In this document: one piece after another, positions 63,013 through 64,000 of the stretch | How the letters are laid out: each line of letters begins with the position of its first letter | Position numbering within the stretch: position 1 is the first letter of the stretch | Position numbers and translations under genes: made by a program | Assembly: GCF_000006405.1 (NCBI RefSeq) | Contig: NW_003217015.1 | Coordinates: forward strand, 188,202 to 252,201 | Direction of reading: 5' to 3' | DNA from: Perkinsus marinus ATCC 50983 | Lineage: Eukaryota; Perkinsozoa; Perkinsida; Perkinsidae | Length of the DNA stretch: 64,000 nt | The notes under the pieces: generated by a model | What the model was told of the DNA's origin: nothing | What the model saw: the letters and a program-made list of their open reading frames with translations, nothing else | The model's database searches: none

Positions 63013-63737
63013 TCGTACTGGAAGTGTCATACTATGACAGTCATAGTGCCAGTGAGTCACGGGGGTACTCTGTCTGATCAACCAACACAACAAAGTCCAT
63101 TATAATGTAATGAGGTTCATGCAAGGCGGTTTAGTTATCGTTAATTTTCCTCCAGTCATAGTGCCAAATACCGCGGCGATAGTACTACAGTTCTGAGTCA
63201 ATACCTGAAATCTAACGGCCTATTGGATAAATGCCAAATTGAGCCTACTAGTCGAGTGCCTTCTGGGTAGTTTNNNNNNNNNNNNNNNNNNNNNNNNNNN
63301 NNNNNNNNNNNNNNNNNNNNNNNNNNNNNNNNNNNNNNNNNNNNNNNNNNNNNNNNNNNNNNNNNNNNNNNNNCCAATCCCGCCAGTATGGAGTCGGGAA
63401 ACTGCTAAGGTCGGCGCGGGTTGAGGGACCCCCGTCGATCGTTAATACTCTTCCCTCTCATCAGCATAACTCTCGTTCACCGTCGCAGTTGTCCACGTGA
63501 GGTATTGGGCAATCTCAAGCTGGACGAGATGTTCCTGATGCTGTTTACCCGTATTCCTCCGCTATGCCGAAGCAGGTCACTAACTCTTGCATGAGCTGGT
63601 CGCACTGTTCGAGTTCCGCGAGAGGTGAGCCGGAAGCAGGTCTGTCAACACCAAAGTCATGCGACATAAGTCGGCCTTCTGGAACAGAGCTGCCATGTCC
63701 TGTTCTTACTCACTCCATCAGCCCCCAGCCCGTGAGT
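63013..63737. other. non-coding with an assembly gap at 63274-63373
   Basis: GGGACCCGA/TCGGGTCCC-type inverted units just before 63000 and the doubled CAGTCATAGTGCCA motif (63040 and 63157) look like remnants of other repeats. The gap is exactly 100 N, a usual placeholder for unknown length. Between 63374 and 63737 no firm exon is seen. Confidence 0.5.
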
Positions 63738-64000
63738 ATGCCTTCATCGCCATCGTCGTACACGCTCGCCTTGCACAAGGATCCGGTAGAGGATCGACTA
63801 TGCTCGGTGGCCTTGGATATTCAACACCGCACGGTTTTACTGGACTCCCCACCCGAGTTAACAATCTCGGTCGACATAGTGGATGCTGCTCTGTCGCCAA
63901 ACTCTGTGGGTCTCCATAAACCACCTGCCCGTATATCAAGAATTCGCGGGGTCGTGGACTCGGGGGCGGGCAAGAGCTATATAATGTTCGGCAACTCCTC
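63738..64000 (+). CDS. kinesin-like motor domain start, cut by the window edge
   Basis: From the ATG at 63738 an open frame runs to the end of the window and finishes VVDSGAGKSYIMFGNS. This matches the P-loop region of kinesin motors (GQTGSGKTYTMFG), which bind ATP and move on microtubules. The preceding residues (TISVDIVDAALSPNSVGLHK) fit the family weakly, so an unrecognised intron or a divergent kinesin is possible. The start is not certain. Confidence 0.5.
   Translation, partial: MPSSPSSYTLALHKDPVEDRLCSVALDIQHRTVLLDSPPELTISVDIVDAALSPNSVGLHKPPARISRIRGVVDSGAGKSYIMFGNS

Overview
The window looks like nuclear DNA of a protist with many short GT-AG introns, most plausibly a Perkinsus-type alveolate. 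This is inference: host genes are cut by introns of about 45-60 nt, the standard stops are used, base composition is near 50% GC, and the first gene is a large secreted protein of cysteine-bearing repeats. Assembly gaps lie at 14706-15553 and 63274-63373.

Layout. 590-9.7 kb (+): a giant secreted repeat protein. 10.3-14.7 kb (+): coatomer beta-prime subunit (COPB2), running into the first gap. 15.6-17.6 kb (+): poorly resolved exons. 18.1-19.35 kb (-): a short LINE derivative with a poly(A)-like tail. 19.4-20.7 kb (+): two intron-free frames of unknown origin followed by hairpins. 20.9-24.4 kb (-): a coiled-coil protein. 24.4-29.0 kb (-): a FASTK/RAP-like helical-repeat protein. 29.4-33.5 kb (-): XPB/ERCC3 helicase. 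33.8-35.8 kb (-): two small membrane-protein genes. 36.1-37.5 kb (-): a cyclophilin. 38.05-39.73 kb (-): GMP reductase. 40.3-42.9 kb (+): a second FASTK/RAP-like protein. 43.6-46.9 kb (+): a YqeH/NOA1-type circularly permuted GTPase. 49.6-51.5 kb (+): an ABCG half-transporter. 52.3-53.1 kb (-): an EF-hand protein. 53.1-58.0 kb: a second copy of the GTPase segment lacking its 5' exons. 58.0-63.0 kb (+): a broken Ty3/gypsy element. The right edge holds the start of a kinesin-like P-loop domain.

The genes are mostly housekeeping: vesicle coat, transcription/repair, purine salvage, organelle RNA handling and organelle ribosome assembly. No operon-like logic is visible.

The most striking signal is in the introns. 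Five introns in three genes carry the 3' part of a tRNA-like sequence in sense orientation, with a near-perfect Pol III B box. In three of them a T5 run lies exactly 11 nt after the box, the spacing of a tRNA gene terminator, and seems to serve as the pyrimidine tract before the 3' splice site. One of the five also has an A box and pairable acceptor-stem ends. A sixth intron carries the box in antisense. Other introns begin with long (GTA)n runs at the 5' splice site, and two further dispersed repeat families also sit in introns. Together this suggests recurrent intron gain or intron colonisation by small repeats.
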